Source: JAEUUM01 sp038326165 (GTDB lineage: Bacteria > Bacteroidota > Bacteroidia > Chitinophagales > Saprospiraceae). From it: a stretch of 41,116 bases of DNA. The notes beneath the pieces were generated by a model that was given only the letters and a program-made list of their open reading frames with translations, had not been told where the DNA came from and made no database searches. Positions 1 through 8,071 of this stretch are shown piece after piece. The stretch is taken from the NCBI GenBank assembly GCA_038326165.1, contig JBBQJT010000031.1, forward strand, positions 1 through 41,116. Reading direction: 5' to 3'. Positions within the stretch are counted from its first letter, which is position 1, and every line of letters starts with the position of its first letter. Made by a program: the position numbers and the translations under genes.

Positions 1-1
1 G

Positions 2-1042
2 TTCAACGGTCTTGTCCTTGACCCTAACAGAAATCAACCAGTAGCTGGAGCAGATGTCGAAATTTACGAGAAAGGAACAGATAAAGTAACCCGGTTAAAG
101 ACAAACAAAGGTGGACAATTTGATGCTGATTTAGAAAAAGGCAAAGAATATGAGATTGTAACATTTGTAAATGGTAAAAAGGAGACACGAACGGTAAAAG
201 TGCCATTTGACGCTCCAGATTTACCAATGGTTGCAGCATTTACAGGTACACCTGCACAAGGATTTGGAGTAGATGCTAACGGAAATCCATTATATGATGA
301 AAATGGAAATTACATTGGGAAGGGTTTTGTAGAAGGGGCTGTCATAAGATTGCCAAATATCTACTATAACTTTAATGATGCAAGTATCAGACCAGACGCT
401 GCTAAAGATCTGAATGCTTTAAGTACAATTTTAACTCAAATTCCCCAAATTTCTATTGAACTTGCTTCACATACGGATAGCCGTGGTGGAACAGCTTATA
501 ACAAAAACCTTTCACAAAGAAGGGCAAATGAAGCCATCAAATTCTTAACTGGAAAAGGAGTTAAACGCAATAGAATGAAAGGCTTAGGATACGGTGAAGG
601 CCAGTTGAAAAATGGCTGCAATGACAATACTCAATGCAGTGAATTGGAACACCAAATCAATAGAAGGACCGAATTCCGAATTTCCAAAATGCCGAACGGT
701 CTCAATGTTCAATACATCAACAACTCTCCTTCTGAAATAGGGGGAATTTCATCAGTAGTACAGAATACTTCAGAGGAAAACCAGAAAACACTGAATCCCG
801 CAGATTATGAGGGATCGAATGAACTATTTGTGATTGCAGGAACATTCAGCAGCGCTGCTAATGCTGATAAAAGATTGCAAGAAATCAAAGCAAATGGATT
901 TGGGTCTGCCTATACTACTACAGCAGATAATTCTCAATTGACTGCAGTGGTAGTTGCTAAACTAACAGATGCAAAAAATGCAGTTGATATGGTATCTGAT
1001 TTGCGCACAAAAGGATTCAAATCTTACATTAAAAAAAGGTAA
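2..1042 (+). CDS. OmpA-family peptidoglycan-binding envelope protein with C-terminal SPOR domain (5' end outside window)
   Basis: The frame is open from base 2, so the gene begins before the window; 346 residues are visible and the GTG at 200 is only an internal codon. Residues about 1-70 look like a carboxypeptidase-regulatory or CNA-B-type beta-sandwich (VAGADVEIYEKG, then a DADLEKGKEYEI stretch). Residues about 115-225 are an OmpA C-terminal domain, with YYNFNDASIRP, the peptidoglycan-contacting segment SHTDSRG and the closing motif NRRTEFRI. The last 75 residues (from NELFVIAGTFSS) resemble a SPOR domain, which in other proteins binds denuded glycan strands. The protein is probably an outer-membrane or periplasmic anchor to peptidoglycan; PorE-like T9SS proteins and Pal-like proteins share this architecture, but I cannot assign one. 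A strong terminator follows the stop. Confidence 0.85.
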   Translation, partial: FNGLVLDPNRNQPVAGADVEIYEKGTDKVTRLKTNKGGQFDADLEKGKEYEIVTFVNGKKETRTVKVPFDAPDLPMVAAFTGTPAQGFGVDANGNPLYDENGNYIGKGFVEGAVIRLPNIYYNFNDASIRPDAAKDLNALSTILTQIPQISIELASHTDSRGGTAYNKNLSQRRANEAIKFLTGKGVKRNRMKGLGYGEGQLKNGCNDNTQCSELEHQINRRTEFRISKMPNGLNVQYINNSPSEIGGISSVVQNTSEENQKTLNPADYEGSNELFVIAGTFSSAANADKRLQEIKANGFGSAYTTTADNSQLTAVVVAKLTDAKNAVDMVSDLRTKGFKSYIKKR

Positions 1043-1064
1043 ACAACAAATACACATCGACTCT

Positions 1065-1094
1065 AAAAAGGATACCAATCGGTATCCTTTTTTT
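1065..1094 (+). terminator. Intrinsic terminator of the OmpA/SPOR gene
   Basis: A perfect 12-bp stem (AAAAAGGATACC at 1065-1076 with GGTATCCTTTTT at 1081-1092) closes a four-base loop and ends in a run of seven T. It lies 23 bases after the stop codon at 1042. Confidence 0.9.
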
Positions 1095-1110
1095 ATTCAA
1101 GCTATTTATA

Positions 1111-1138
1111 TTGAAATACTAAATAAGTATTTACTTTG
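1111..1138 (+). promoter_or_regulatory. Candidate dnaG promoter (-33 TTG, -7 TTACTTTG)
   Basis: TTG at 1111-1113 lies 17 bases before TTACTTTG at 1131-1138, which matches the Bacteroidota -7 consensus TAnnTTTG at seven of eight positions. The dnaG ATG is at 1144, so transcription would start almost at the start codon. Confidence 0.5.
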
Positions 1139-1143
1139 CATAA

Positions 1144-3027
1144 ATGATTACACAAAAGTCAATTGACGAAATAAGGCAAATTGCCAAGATAGAAGATATC
1201 GTTAAAGACTATGTTAGCCTAAAACGAAGGGGGGCTAATTTATTGGGCCTATGTCCGTTTCATAATGAAAAAACCCCATCATTTAATGTCAATCCAGCTA
1301 AAAATATATACAAGTGTTTTGGCTGTGGAAAGGCTGGTGATCCTATACAGTTCTTAAAAGATCTGGAAGGAATGGGTTATTATGATGCATTGAAATACAT
1401 TGCAAATAAATATAATATCAAGGTTCAAGAAGTTGAACTGAGTTCAGAAGAATACTCTCAGCAGCTTGAAGAAGAATCTTACTACATCATCAATCAAGAA
1501 ACCTCAAAATGGTTTCAAGAACAATTACTTGAAACGGATTATGGAAAAGCAATAGGCCTGAGTTATTTTAAACAAAGGGGATTTATTGAAGCAACCATAA
1601 ATAAATTTGAACTTGGATTTAGCCCCAATGGTGGTTTACTAGAACATATGGAAGCCAAGGGTTTCAAAATGGAAGCTTTGCAAACTTTAGGGTTAATAAC
1701 TGCTAACAATAATGAATTCCTGAGAGAACGTGTAATATTTCCGATTCACAATTTAAGCGGAAAGATTGCAGCTTTTGCAGGTAGAACCCTCTCATCTGAT
1801 AAAAAAGTACCAAAATATTTAAACTCGCAGGAATCACCAATTTACCATAAAAGCAAAACCCTTTACGCGTTAAATTTTGCAAAAAATGCAATTCGTAAAG
1901 TAGATGAATGTTTATTGGTAGAAGGATATACAGATGTCATCAGCATGCATCAAGCCGGAATTGAACATGTTGTTGCCTCGTCTGGCACTTCTTTAACTGT
2001 GGATCAAGTTCGCTTGATCAAGAGATACTCACCTAATATTACTATTTTATACGATGGTGACTCTGCTGGAATTAAGGCAGCCCAACGAGGTATTGAACTT
2101 ATATTGGAACAAGACTGCAATGTAAAAATAGTTGCCCTTCCAATTGAGCATGATCCCGATTCATTTGTTAAAAGCAATGGTTATGAGCAGACCATAGCAT
2201 ATATAGCAGAAAATAAAAAAGACTTTTTGCTCTATTTGCTAGAAAACATGTCATTGGATGTTCAAAAGGATCCGATAAAGAGAACTGTATTCGTTAAGGA
2301 AATGGCTGAACTTCTTTCTAAAATTTCAGATTCCATCAAACGATCTGTTTATACGAAGGAAGCAGCATTGCGACTTGATATTGACGAGAGAATGATGATT
2401 ATGGAGGTAAATAAATACCTCACCAAAAAATATCAAGACAAGAAAATAATTGATATTGAAATTCCTGACTTTGAGCCCTTAGATCCAGCAATCGATCATG
2501 AAATAACTCAATCACATGAGCACCAAGAAGCAGATTTATTGAGGATCCTTATCCAATTTCCTGACAAAAGTATCAATGGAATTCCACTTCCACAATATCT
2601 TATCAATCAGGTGTGGGATATTATTTCATACATAGAAAATCCCGTTTACAAAAGAATACTAGATGCTGTAAATGAGATGATTAGTGCAAATGAAATACTT
2701 ACCGATAATTTTTTTCTGACCCATGAAGATACAGAAATAAAGAACTTGGCTTACCGATTCCATACCAATCAATTTTCATATAGCCCGAATTGGAAAAAAG
2801 AACTGCAGACACAAAAAATCCCGGAAGAGAATTACGTGGACGATTTAATTAAATCACTTAAAATACTAAAGTTCAGAAAAATCGTAAGTCTTTGCAATGA
2901 GAACTCCTTAAAAATCAAATCATGCCTTGATGAGCAAGAACTTATAAAATTATTGATGGTGCAACAAATGCTTCATGAAAACAAGAAAAACCTAGCTAAA
3001 GAGCTAAATATTGTACTCTACAATTAA
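1144..3027 (+). CDS. dnaG: DNA primase
   Basis: This enzyme makes the RNA primers for chromosome replication and works with the replicative helicase at the fork. At the N-terminus is the CHC2 zinc finger, with ligands C37, H40, C58 and C61 (CPFH and CFGC). The catalytic core follows, with a Toprim domain showing EGYTDV (260-265; E260 is the catalytic acid) and the metal-binding YDGDSAG segment (D304, D306). The 627-aa length is normal for the family; the C-terminal 200 residues, where the helicase-binding domain lies, are poorly conserved, as is usual. The gene is alone on its strand, and its stop overlaps the stop of the convergent fructose-bisphosphate aldolase gene by four bases. Confidence 0.97.
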   Translation: MITQKSIDEIRQIAKIEDIVKDYVSLKRRGANLLGLCPFHNEKTPSFNVNPAKNIYKCFGCGKAGDPIQFLKDLEGMGYYDALKYIANKYNIKVQEVELSSEEYSQQLEEESYYIINQETSKWFQEQLLETDYGKAIGLSYFKQRGFIEATINKFELGFSPNGGLLEHMEAKGFKMEALQTLGLITANNNEFLRERVIFPIHNLSGKIAAFAGRTLSSDKKVPKYLNSQESPIYHKSKTLYALNFAKNAIRKVDECLLVEGYTDVISMHQAGIEHVVASSGTSLTVDQVRLIKRYSPNITILYDGDSAGIKAAQRGIELILEQDCNVKIVALPIEHDPDSFVKSNGYEQTIAYIAENKKDFLLYLLENMSLDVQKDPIKRTVFVKEMAELLSKISDSIKRSVYTKEAALRLDIDERMMIMEVNKYLTKKYQDKKIIDIEIPDFEPLDPAIDHEITQSHEHQEADLLRILIQFPDKSINGIPLPQYLINQVWDIISYIENPVYKRILDAVNEMISANEILTDNFFLTHEDTEIKNLAYRFHTNQFSYSPNWKKELQTQKIPEENYVDDLIKSLKILKFRKIVSLCNENSLKIKSCLDEQELIKLLMVQQMLHENKKNLAKELNIVLYN

Positions 3028-4091
3028 GCGTTCTTGTCGATACAATTCAAATCCTCAAAGGCTTCCTTGAGTCGAGTAACAAACATCTTTTCACCTTCCC
3101 TCAACCATACTCTTGGATCGTAATATTTCTTATTGGGATTGTCCTCGCCATCAGGGTTACCAATCTGATGTTGCAAGTAATCCTTTTTATTCTCGTAATA
3201 ATCCTTTATGCCAGCCCAAAATGCCCATTGCATGTCAGTGTCAATATTCATCTTAATAGCCCCATAATCAATAGCCTCCCGAATCTCTTCTCTTGAGGAG
3301 CCACTTCCACCATGAAAAACAAAATTAACAGGGTTTTTAGCAGTTTTGAACGTTTCTTGAATGTGGTCTTGCGAATTTTTTAGTATGACAGGTTGTAAAT
3401 GAACATTACCTGGTTTGTAGACACCATGTACATTTCCAAATGCTGCAGCTATAGTAAATTGTGGTGAAATAGCATTCAATCTTTCATAAGAATAAGCCAC
3501 CTCGCTTGGTTGAGTGTAAAGTTTAGAATTATCAATCCCGGTATTATCAACACCATCCTCTTCACCTCCAGTCACACCCAACTCCATTTCAAGTACCATA
3601 CCCAATGGATGCATTCTTTCCATGAATTTTGTACAAATATCTAGATTCTCTTCAATAGTTTCCTCTGAAAGATCCAACATATGGGAACTGTACAAAGGAT
3701 AACCTTGAGTTTTAAAGAATTGCTCACCAGCAAATAAAAGGCCTTCAATCCAAGGAAGAAGTTTTTTTGCACAGTGATCAGTGTGCAAAACAACAGGTAC
3801 ATCATAGGCCTTGGCCATGGTATGAACGTGCATTGCACCAGCAATACCACCAAGAATGGCCGCTTGTTCACCTGCATTACTAAGGCTCTTCCCTGCATTG
3901 AACACCGACCCGCCATTTGAAAACTGAATAATAACAGGACTGTTGACAACCTTTGCAGTTTCTAACACAGCATTAATAGAATTAGATCCAATTACATTCA
4001 CTGCAGGCAACGCAAATTTATTTTCATTAGCATACTGCAGGAGATCCATTAATTCTTGCCCATGGACAATTCCACTTTTAAACTTTGCCAT
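3024..4091 (-). CDS. fbaA: Class II fructose-bisphosphate aldolase
   Basis: The enzyme reversibly cleaves fructose 1,6-bisphosphate into glyceraldehyde 3-phosphate and dihydroxyacetone phosphate in glycolysis and gluconeogenesis, using zinc. The class II signature is clear: HTDHCAKKLLPW carries the catalytic Asp (D105) and a zinc His (H106), and the segments FGNVHGVY and FHGGSGSS carry the other metal and phosphate ligands. I chose the ATG at 4091 (355 aa, protein starting MAKFKSG) over a TTG six codons upstream, because E. coli FbaA-type enzymes start at the equivalent point and are about 359 aa long. The gene starts 26 bases after the stop of trxB and is probably co-transcribed with it. Confidence 0.96.
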   Translation of the reverse strand: MAKFKSGIVHGQELMDLLQYANENKFALPAVNVIGSNSINAVLETAKVVNSPVIIQFSNGGSVFNAGKSLSNAGEQAAILGGIAGAMHVHTMAKAYDVPVVLHTDHCAKKLLPWIEGLLFAGEQFFKTQGYPLYSSHMLDLSEETIEENLDICTKFMERMHPLGMVLEMELGVTGGEEDGVDNTGIDNSKLYTQPSEVAYSYERLNAISPQFTIAAAFGNVHGVYKPGNVHLQPVILKNSQDHIQETFKTAKNPVNFVFHGGSGSSREEIREAIDYGAIKMNIDTDMQWAFWAGIKDYYENKKDYLQHQIGNPDGEDNPNKKYYDPRVWLREGEKMFVTRLKEAFEDLNCIDKNA

Positions 4092-4117
4092 TTTTTGATA
4101 TTTTATCAATTCTTCAG

Positions 4118-5050
4118 TTAATGCAAATCACTCTCTACCAAATATCTTTCTGCGTCCAATGCAGCCATACATCCGCTGCCAGCTGCTGTTACGGCTTGAC
4201 GATATATTCTATCTTGAGCGTCCCCACTCACAAATATTCCCTTGACTTTGGTTTTGGATGATCCGGCAATTGGAATTAAATATCCAATATCATCAAGATC
4301 TAACCAGTCTTTAAAAATATCTGTATTAGGATTATGGCCGATTGCCACAAAGAAACCTTTCACACTTATGGTACTTATCTCTCCCGTCTTCGTGTTCTTT
4401 AATCGAGCTCCAACAACCTCATCTTCACCTAAAATCTCTTCCGTTTCGCAGTTCCAATGTATTTCAATTTTAGGATTTTTGATGACCCTCTCCTGCATGA
4501 TTTTGCTCGCCCGCATTTCACCTTTCCTAACAATCAAATGAACCTTAGGGCATAAATTGGCCAAGTATGAAGCCTCCTCAGCAGCAGTATCTCCACCACC
4601 TACTACAGCAACTTCCATGCCTTTAAAGAAAAATCCATCACAAACTGCGCAGGCTGAAACTCCTTTATTGTTTAATCTTTGTTCAGAAGGTAAGCCCAAC
4701 CATTTAGCGCTAGCGCCAGTTGAAATGATTACTGTGTAAGCTTGATGTTCATTACCATTTTCGGTATAAATTTTATGAACAGGGCCCGAAAAATCAACTT
4801 TTGAAATGTGTTCATAATGAATTACAGTTCCAAATCTTTCAGCCTGTTTTTTAAACAGTTCCATCATCTCGGGACCTTGTACTCCATCTGGAAAGCCAGG
4901 ATAGTTTTCAACATCGGTGGTAATCATAAGTTGACCTCCAGGTTCTGAACCGGTAAACATAACAGGTGAAAGATTGGCTCGAGCAGCATAAACGGCTGCA
5001 GTATAACCTGCTGGGCCGGAACCAATAATTAAGCATTTTAAGATATCCAT
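4118..5050 (-). CDS. trxB: Thioredoxin-disulfide reductase
   Basis: This cytoplasmic flavoenzyme reduces thioredoxin with NADPH. At the N-terminus is the FAD-binding GxGxxG motif (IIGSGPAGYTAA, about 8-19). The redox-active disulfide is the CAVC motif (C134 and C137), followed by a second nucleotide-binding motif (VVGGGDTAAEEA) for NADPH. The C-terminal FAD motif (GIFVSGDAQD) is present. At 310 aa the length is normal. A perfect -7 box (TAAATTTG) lies about 22 bases upstream of the start, at the very end of the preceding gene, so trxB and fbaA may form their own transcription unit. Confidence 0.97.
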   Translation of the reverse strand: MDILKCLIIGSGPAGYTAAVYAARANLSPVMFTGSEPGGQLMITTDVENYPGFPDGVQGPEMMELFKKQAERFGTVIHYEHISKVDFSGPVHKIYTENGNEHQAYTVIISTGASAKWLGLPSEQRLNNKGVSACAVCDGFFFKGMEVAVVGGGDTAAEEASYLANLCPKVHLIVRKGEMRASKIMQERVIKNPKIEIHWNCETEEILGEDEVVGARLKNTKTGEISTISVKGFFVAIGHNPNTDIFKDWLDLDDIGYLIPIAGSSKTKVKGIFVSGDAQDRIYRQAVTAAGSGCMAALDAERYLVESDLH

Positions 5051-5071
5051 TCTTTTCTAAAATTGAGGTTG

Positions 5072-5079
5072 CAAATTTA
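5072..5079 (-). promoter_or_regulatory. Candidate -7 box of trxB
   Basis: On the reverse strand this reads TAAATTTG, a perfect match to TAnnTTTG, 21 bases before the trxB ATG. I see no convincing TTG at the -33 position. Confidence 0.5.
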
Positions 5080-5081
5080 GC

Positions 5082-5690
5082 TCAAAGTGTTGAATGGTTT
5101 GCGATTTTATTTAAGCCTTCTGATTTTTTTAACCTTTGGTATGTTTCATGAAAGAATTGCTTGGCCTCCTTCGACAAAATTTTCCTTGCTGCTGCATCAG
5201 AAAATAATATCTGAAGAATTTCACTCAATTGTTCATGCATACTGTAAGATTCAAATTGTTGAGACACAACCAATGAATTAGGGAATTCATTTATATAACC
5301 CAGATTTGATAGTCTAATAATTGGACCGGGACCAGCCATTGAAGATAAATTTAACCAGTCATTAATTTGATATGAAGGTAAAAAATAATACCAATCAGTT
5401 AGCCAAGAACTATCTTCGAAAGTTTGAGTGTCCAGAGAACCAATCTGGATAAAATCTGAATCTGTCTTTTGACTATCGCAGATAATATGGAATGAACAGA
5501 CCGTTTGTTGTTTTGGGCTTAGGCTTTTAAAAAATGTTTCGATTCCATTGAGTATAAGTTTGCTCTTTTCATCGTTGTTATCAAAAGCTTTCAGATCTGC
5601 AATAAATCCAAATTTTTTAGCTGGGGTCATAGTTTGAAAAGTCGAAGTTGATCGAATTAACAAAGATGTATATATGTTCTTTAATTTCAT
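5082..5690 (-). CDS. Conserved-looking protein of unknown function (aroK operon)
   Basis: I do not recognise this 202-aa protein. It has no signal peptide or membrane segment, so it is probably cytoplasmic. It is rich in Ser, Leu and aromatic residues; the middle (about 90-145) contains WLTDWYYFLPSYQ and a GPGP turn, and the C-terminal 60 residues look helical and charged. I start it at the ATG at 5690; the frame stays open to a TTG four codons upstream, but ATG is more plausible. It follows aroK by 34 bases on the same strand, so the two are probably co-transcribed, but nothing in the sequence ties it to shikimate metabolism. Confidence 0.7.
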   Translation of the reverse strand: MKLKNIYTSLLIRSTSTFQTMTPAKKFGFIADLKAFDNNDEKSKLILNGIETFFKSLSPKQQTVCSFHIICDSQKTDSDFIQIGSLDTQTFEDSSWLTDWYYFLPSYQINDWLNLSSMAGPGPIIRLSNLGYINEFPNSLVVSQQFESYSMHEQLSEILQILFSDAAARKILSKEAKQFFHETYQRLKKSEGLNKIANHSTL

Positions 5691-5724
5691 TGTTGAATCC
5701 AACTGAAAAAGTGACAGCCTAAAT

Positions 5725-6234
5725 TCAAATAGTCTTCTTGATTTTCTTTATAACGTCCTCAACTGGATGGTTCGCTTCAATTATTATATCCGCCATAAAA
5801 TAACCCGGAAGTCTCTCATTAAATAGCCGTTCCAACTCAGCTCTGCCTCTACTGACTAATGGGCGTGTTTCGACACTTTTTTCAATTCGCTCCCATAAAA
5901 TATTAAAAGAAACATTTAAAAAAATACTGTTGCCAGATTCAGACATAATCAAGCGATTACCCTCAGGTATGGGAGTTCCCCCACCTGTTGAAACCACTGA
6001 ATTTTTGAATTTTGAAACCTTCAATAAACACTCACTTTCAAGTTTTCTAAAGTCATTTTCGCCATGTTTACTGTACAATCTGGATATACTACTACCCTCT
6101 TGAACTTCTATAAAACTATCCAAGTCCACAAACGTAAATCCAAGCGAGTTTGCTAGTGCCCTGCCAGTTTGAGTCTTGCCAGAACCCATGAATCCCCAAA
6201 GGAAAAGTATCTTGTTTTTGTTATTAATAGTCAT
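5725..6234 (-). CDS. aroK: Shikimate kinase
   Basis: The enzyme phosphorylates shikimate at the 3-hydroxyl with ATP, the fifth step of the chorismate pathway to aromatic amino acids. Visible motifs are the Walker A loop GFMGSGKT (14-21), VDLDS with D37 and D39 (D39 binding shikimate), FRKLE (62-66, with the shikimate-binding Arg), the STGGGTP segment (GGG at 84-86) and the lid/adenine region ETRPLV followed by ERLPGYF. At 169 aa the length is typical. The gene is divergent from the DUF1573-yajC-murQ operon across 50 bases, and heads a two-gene reverse-strand unit. Confidence 0.94.
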   Translation of the reverse strand: MTINNKNKILFLWGFMGSGKTQTGRALANSLGFTFVDLDSFIEVQEGSSISRLYSKHGENDFRKLESECLLKVSKFKNSVVSTGGGTPIPEGNRLIMSESGNSIFLNVSFNILWERIEKSVETRPLVSRGRAELERLFNERLPGYFMADIIIEANHPVEDVIKKIKKTI

Positions 6235-6284
6235 TTATGTAATTACTTTCATGAAATGTTAATACATCGACTTAAATTTACGTC

Positions 6285-6773
6285 ATGAAATATATTCTAA
6301 TAATTTCTGCAACAGTAATTCTTACACTATGCAAATGTAATAACAGTGATGCTGACGAAGTTGTTTCTGTTCAAGCGCCTAAGCCGGGTTCTATAGATGA
6401 AATTATAAGAAATCCAGCAGATGCGGTAAAAGAAGGTGATACAAATCGTCTTGCAAAGTTTCAATTTGACAGTGTTTTGATTAGAAGAGGGAAAATAACT
6501 GAAGGAACCAAAGTTCATCAACAATTTCATTTTAAAAATATTGGGAAAGTTCCACTTTTAATAAGTAGTGCCAGATCGAATTGCGGTTGTACTATTCCAA
6601 CATTTCCTAAGAATGCAATACCAGCGGGTGATACAGGCACAATAAATGTAGTTTTTGATACCGAGGATAAACCGGGTTATCAAAAAAAACCAATTCGGAT
6701 AAAAGCGAATACCTTCCCTTCTCAAACTACTGTATTTTTGCAATGTGAAGTAATAAAAAATAAAACCAAATAA
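6285..6773 (+). CDS. DUF1573 domain protein, secreted or lipoprotein
   Basis: The 162-aa protein has a hydrophobic N-terminal signal (about 3-16) ending in LCKC; Cys16 or Cys18 could be a lipid attachment site, but the lipobox is imperfect. The rest is one DUF1573 domain: a HFKNIGKVPL strand, the diagnostic SNCGCTIP motif and a TINVVFDT strand followed by GYQKK. DUF1573 proteins are immunoglobulin-like beta-sandwiches, common and multicopy in Bacteroidota, with no established function. Its stop overlaps the yajC start by one base (TAATG), so translation is probably coupled. The window has a second DUF1573 gene at 26069. Confidence 0.85.
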   Translation: MKYILIISATVILTLCKCNNSDADEVVSVQAPKPGSIDEIIRNPADAVKEGDTNRLAKFQFDSVLIRRGKITEGTKVHQQFHFKNIGKVPLLISSARSNCGCTIPTFPKNAIPAGDTGTINVVFDTEDKPGYQKKPIRIKANTFPSQTTVFLQCEVIKNKTK

Positions 6774-7063
6774 TGAGTCAAACAATAAGTCAATTCCTTC
6801 CACTATTATTAATGGTGGTTGTCTTCTATTTTTTCTTTTTACGACCTCAAGTCAACAAACAAAAATCACAAAACAAATTTCAAGAAGACCTCCAAAAAGG
6901 GGACGAAATTGTGACATCATCAGGACTACTTGGCAGGATCAACAAAATAGAGGAGCAGGTAATCACTTTGGAGTTGGATAGCAAAGTTTTTGTTCGTTTT
7001 ACAAAGGCTAGCGTAAGCAAAGAAATGACTGAAGCTTACAGAAAAGCAACATCCCCAAAATGA
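6773..7063 (+). CDS. yajC: Preprotein translocase subunit YajC
   Basis: A 96-aa inner-membrane protein that in E. coli associates with SecDF and the Sec translocon. It shows the standard architecture: one N-terminal membrane helix (about 6-23, LPLLLMVVVFYFFFL), the conserved FLRPQ motif straight after it, then a cytoplasmic domain with KGDEIVTSSGLLGRI and a strand-rich tail. It overlaps the upstream DUF1573 gene by one base and the downstream murQ gene by four (ATGA), so all three should be one transcript. Confidence 0.95.
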   Translation: MSQTISQFLPLLLMVVVFYFFFLRPQVNKQKSQNKFQEDLQKGDEIVTSSGLLGRINKIEEQVITLELDSKVFVRFTKASVSKEMTEAYRKATSPK

Positions 7064-7866
7064 TTGAAATAACAGAGCAAGATTCATTGTTTCAAAATCT
7101 TGAAATGATGAGCACTTCTGAACTGCTATCAAGCATCAACTCGGAAGATCAAAAAGTTGCTCTCGCTGTTCAAAAAGAATTAAAATCTATTGAGGTTTTG
7201 ACCAACAAAGTTGTTGATCAACTACTATCCGGTGGAAGATTATTTTACGTTGGTGCTGGCACCAGTGGAAGACTGGGCATTTTAGATGCTTCGGAATGTC
7301 CGCCAACTTTTGGTGTTTCATCTGATTTGGTCATTGGAATAATTGCCGGTGGCGACACAGCTATTAGAAATGCTGTAGAAGGAGCGGAAGACAATCTACA
7401 CCAATGTGAGCAAGACTTGCTTGACTTCCAAATTACACCTAAAGATATCGTTATAGGAATTGCAGCATCTGGCAAAACACCTTATGTACTTGCGGGCTTG
7501 AAATTTTGCAAAAACAAAGGCATCCCAACTGGATGTATTGTTTGCAACCCCGAATCACCAATTGCAGAAATTGTAGACTTTCCTATTTCAGTTAATCTTG
7601 GGCCTGAGTTTTTAACAGGAAGTACACGCATGAAATCCGGAACTGCCCAAAAAATGATTCTGAATATGATAAGCACAAGTGCAATGATCAAGTCAGGATA
7701 TGTAAAAGGAAATAAGATGATCAACATGATGTTGACCAATGAGAAGTTAAAAGACAGAGCTCTTAGAATAATCATGCAAACAATTAATGTGTCTAAAGTA
7801 GAGGCAGAAGAAATGATCTCCAAGGAGCATTCAGTTAGAAAAGTGCTTGAAAAACATGGCTTTTAA
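7060..7866 (+). CDS. murQ: N-acetylmuramic acid 6-phosphate etherase
   Basis: The enzyme removes lactate from MurNAc 6-phosphate to give GlcNAc 6-phosphate, in recycling of cell-wall sugars. It is a single SIS (sugar isomerase) domain with GAGTSGRLG (66-73). The catalytic Glu residues are E79 (in DASECPP) and E110 (in VEGAED), matching E83 and E114 of E. coli MurQ; LTGSTRMKSGTAQK is the conserved binding segment. Its 268 aa is somewhat shorter than the 298 aa of E. coli. It overlaps yajC by four bases. No MurNAc kinase, PTS or anhydro-sugar gene is nearby, so the substrate source is not visible here. Confidence 0.95.
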   Translation: MIEITEQDSLFQNLEMMSTSELLSSINSEDQKVALAVQKELKSIEVLTNKVVDQLLSGGRLFYVGAGTSGRLGILDASECPPTFGVSSDLVIGIIAGGDTAIRNAVEGAEDNLHQCEQDLLDFQITPKDIVIGIAASGKTPYVLAGLKFCKNKGIPTGCIVCNPESPIAEIVDFPISVNLGPEFLTGSTRMKSGTAQKMILNMISTSAMIKSGYVKGNKMINMMLTNEKLKDRALRIIMQTINVSKVEAEEMISKEHSVRKVLEKHGF

Positions 7867-8071
7867 CACACTTAGAAGATTTAAGGGAAAACTGTTTCAC
7901 ATTACTTTTGTGTACAGATTGAATATGTAATGTACATGACTTAACTTTACCCTTGAGTTCATTAAGATATTGTTAAATTTTTTGCCTCATAAAGGCAACG
8001 TAATCTGAAAAACTCGAATCTTAGATTTGTTATCAGTAATTGAAAAACCAAAGAAGAACAATTAACAACGT
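7867..8071. other. Intergenic region between murQ and the giant repeat protein
   Basis: These 205 bases hold no convincing gene. There is a small hairpin (TTGCCT at 7982-7987 with AGGCAA at 7993-7998) and a -7 box at 8022-8029. I see no clear terminator for murQ. Confidence 0.5.
8022..8029 (+). promoter_or_regulatory. Candidate -7 box of the 1666-aa repeat protein gene
   Basis: TAGATTTG matches TAnnTTTG exactly and lies 42 bases before the ATG at 8072. The -33 position has CTG rather than TTG. Confidence 0.55.

Noticed and set aside
200..1042. GTG at 200 as the start of the OmpA/SPOR gene
   Set aside because: The frame is open to the window edge and the upstream residues form a plausible beta-sandwich; there is no signal peptide after the GTG.
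7982..7998. TTGCCT/AGGCAA hairpin as murQ terminator
   Set aside because: No T run follows it on either strand and the stem has only six pairs.
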